A stretch of DNA of 6,792 bases from SAR324 cluster bacterium (lineage in GTDB: Bacteria; SAR324; XYD2-FULL-50-16). How positions within the stretch are numbered: position 1 is the first letter of the stretch; each line of letters opens with the position of its first letter. Positions 6,691 through 6,792 of this stretch are shown here, one piece after another. The stretch covers positions 1 to 6,792 of the forward strand of contig NVSR01000164.1 in assembly GCA_002401295.1 (NCBI GenBank), written 5' to 3'. The notes under the pieces were generated by a model. The model was given only the letters and a program-made list of their open reading frames with translations, was not told where the DNA came from and did not search any database. The translations under genes and the position numbers were made by a program.

Positions 6691-6718
6691 TTGTTTATGC
6701 TATACTAATCAGTATAAT
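6691..6718 (+). promoter_or_regulatory. Candidate promoter with palindrome over the -10 box
   Basis: TTGTTT (6691-6696) and a perfect TATAAT (6713-6718) are 16 bases apart. A perfect inverted repeat, TATACT-AATC-AGTATA (6701-6716), overlaps the -10 box and could be an operator half-site pair, or just AT-rich symmetry. The promoter points toward the possible start codon at 6761. Confidence 0.35.
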
Positions 6719-6760
6719 CACATTAACCATGATTTGATCTGAAGCACCACTGAAAAATCT

Positions 6761-6792
6761 ATGAAAACAATAAAAATATTTTTAGCCTCATC
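6761..6792 (+). CDS. Possible start of a further gene, cut by the window edge
   Basis: ATG 6761 opens a frame reading MKTIKIFLAS up to the edge of the window. Two lysines followed by a hydrophobic run look like the beginning of a signal peptide. The candidate promoter at 6691-6718 lies suitably upstream. However, no Shine-Dalgarno sequence is visible before the ATG and only ten codons can be read, so this may be chance. Confidence 0.3.
   Translation, partial: MKTIKIFLAS

Noticed and set aside
1..6792. CRISPR array, tRNA, integrase or complete insertion sequence
   Set aside because: Reading both strands I saw no regularly spaced repeats, no tRNA-like cloverleaf motif and no transposase or integrase motifs.

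Overview
The window looks like ordinary chromosomal DNA from a proteobacterium, most likely a gammaproteobacterium. The chemoreceptor's signalling domain resembles the enteric Tsr type, and base composition is moderately AT-rich by eye. A sulfite-exporter-type permease and a fragment of a MauG/cytochrome c peroxidase gene would suit a sulfur- or redox-active Gram-negative, but the genus cannot be fixed from this sequence.

Layout. (1) Bases 1-762, plus strand: the 3' end of a TauE/SafE-family permease, followed 18 bases later by a small three-helix membrane protein; this looks like a two-gene transport operon. (2) Bases 788-5151, minus strand: a chemotaxis block transcribed from right to left, consisting of a transmembrane methyl-accepting chemoreceptor, a CheR methyltransferase 28 bases downstream, and, after a 100-base gap, a 444-residue helical protein of unknown role. 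The last resembles, from memory, the non-catalytic N-terminal part of large SNF2-type helicases, but it has no helicase core. The permease block and the chemotaxis block converge with only a 25-base gap. (3) Bases 5152-5466: a 315-base divergent intergenic region with weak promoter candidates and one doubtful 44-codon ORF. (4) Bases 5467-6690, plus strand: a major facilitator superfamily transporter that loses its family sequence after about residue 353. (5) Bases 6520-6792: a c-type haem peroxidase (MauG/CcpA-like) fragment fused onto the broken transporter and out of frame by one base, then AT-rich DNA with a promoter-like palindrome and the possible first codons of another gene.

How the genes fit together. 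The receptor and CheR form an obvious pair: CheR methylates glutamates on receptors to set adaptation. No cheA, cheW, cheY or cheB is present here, so these two must feed a core chemotaxis system encoded elsewhere. The receptor's cytoplasmic hairpin is longer than E. coli Tsr by an apparently equal amount in both arms.

I see no CRISPR array, tRNA, rRNA or complete insertion sequence. The most interesting region is the right end, where gene remodelling has joined a transporter to a haem-peroxidase fragment. I do not see convincing evidence of a wholly new system.
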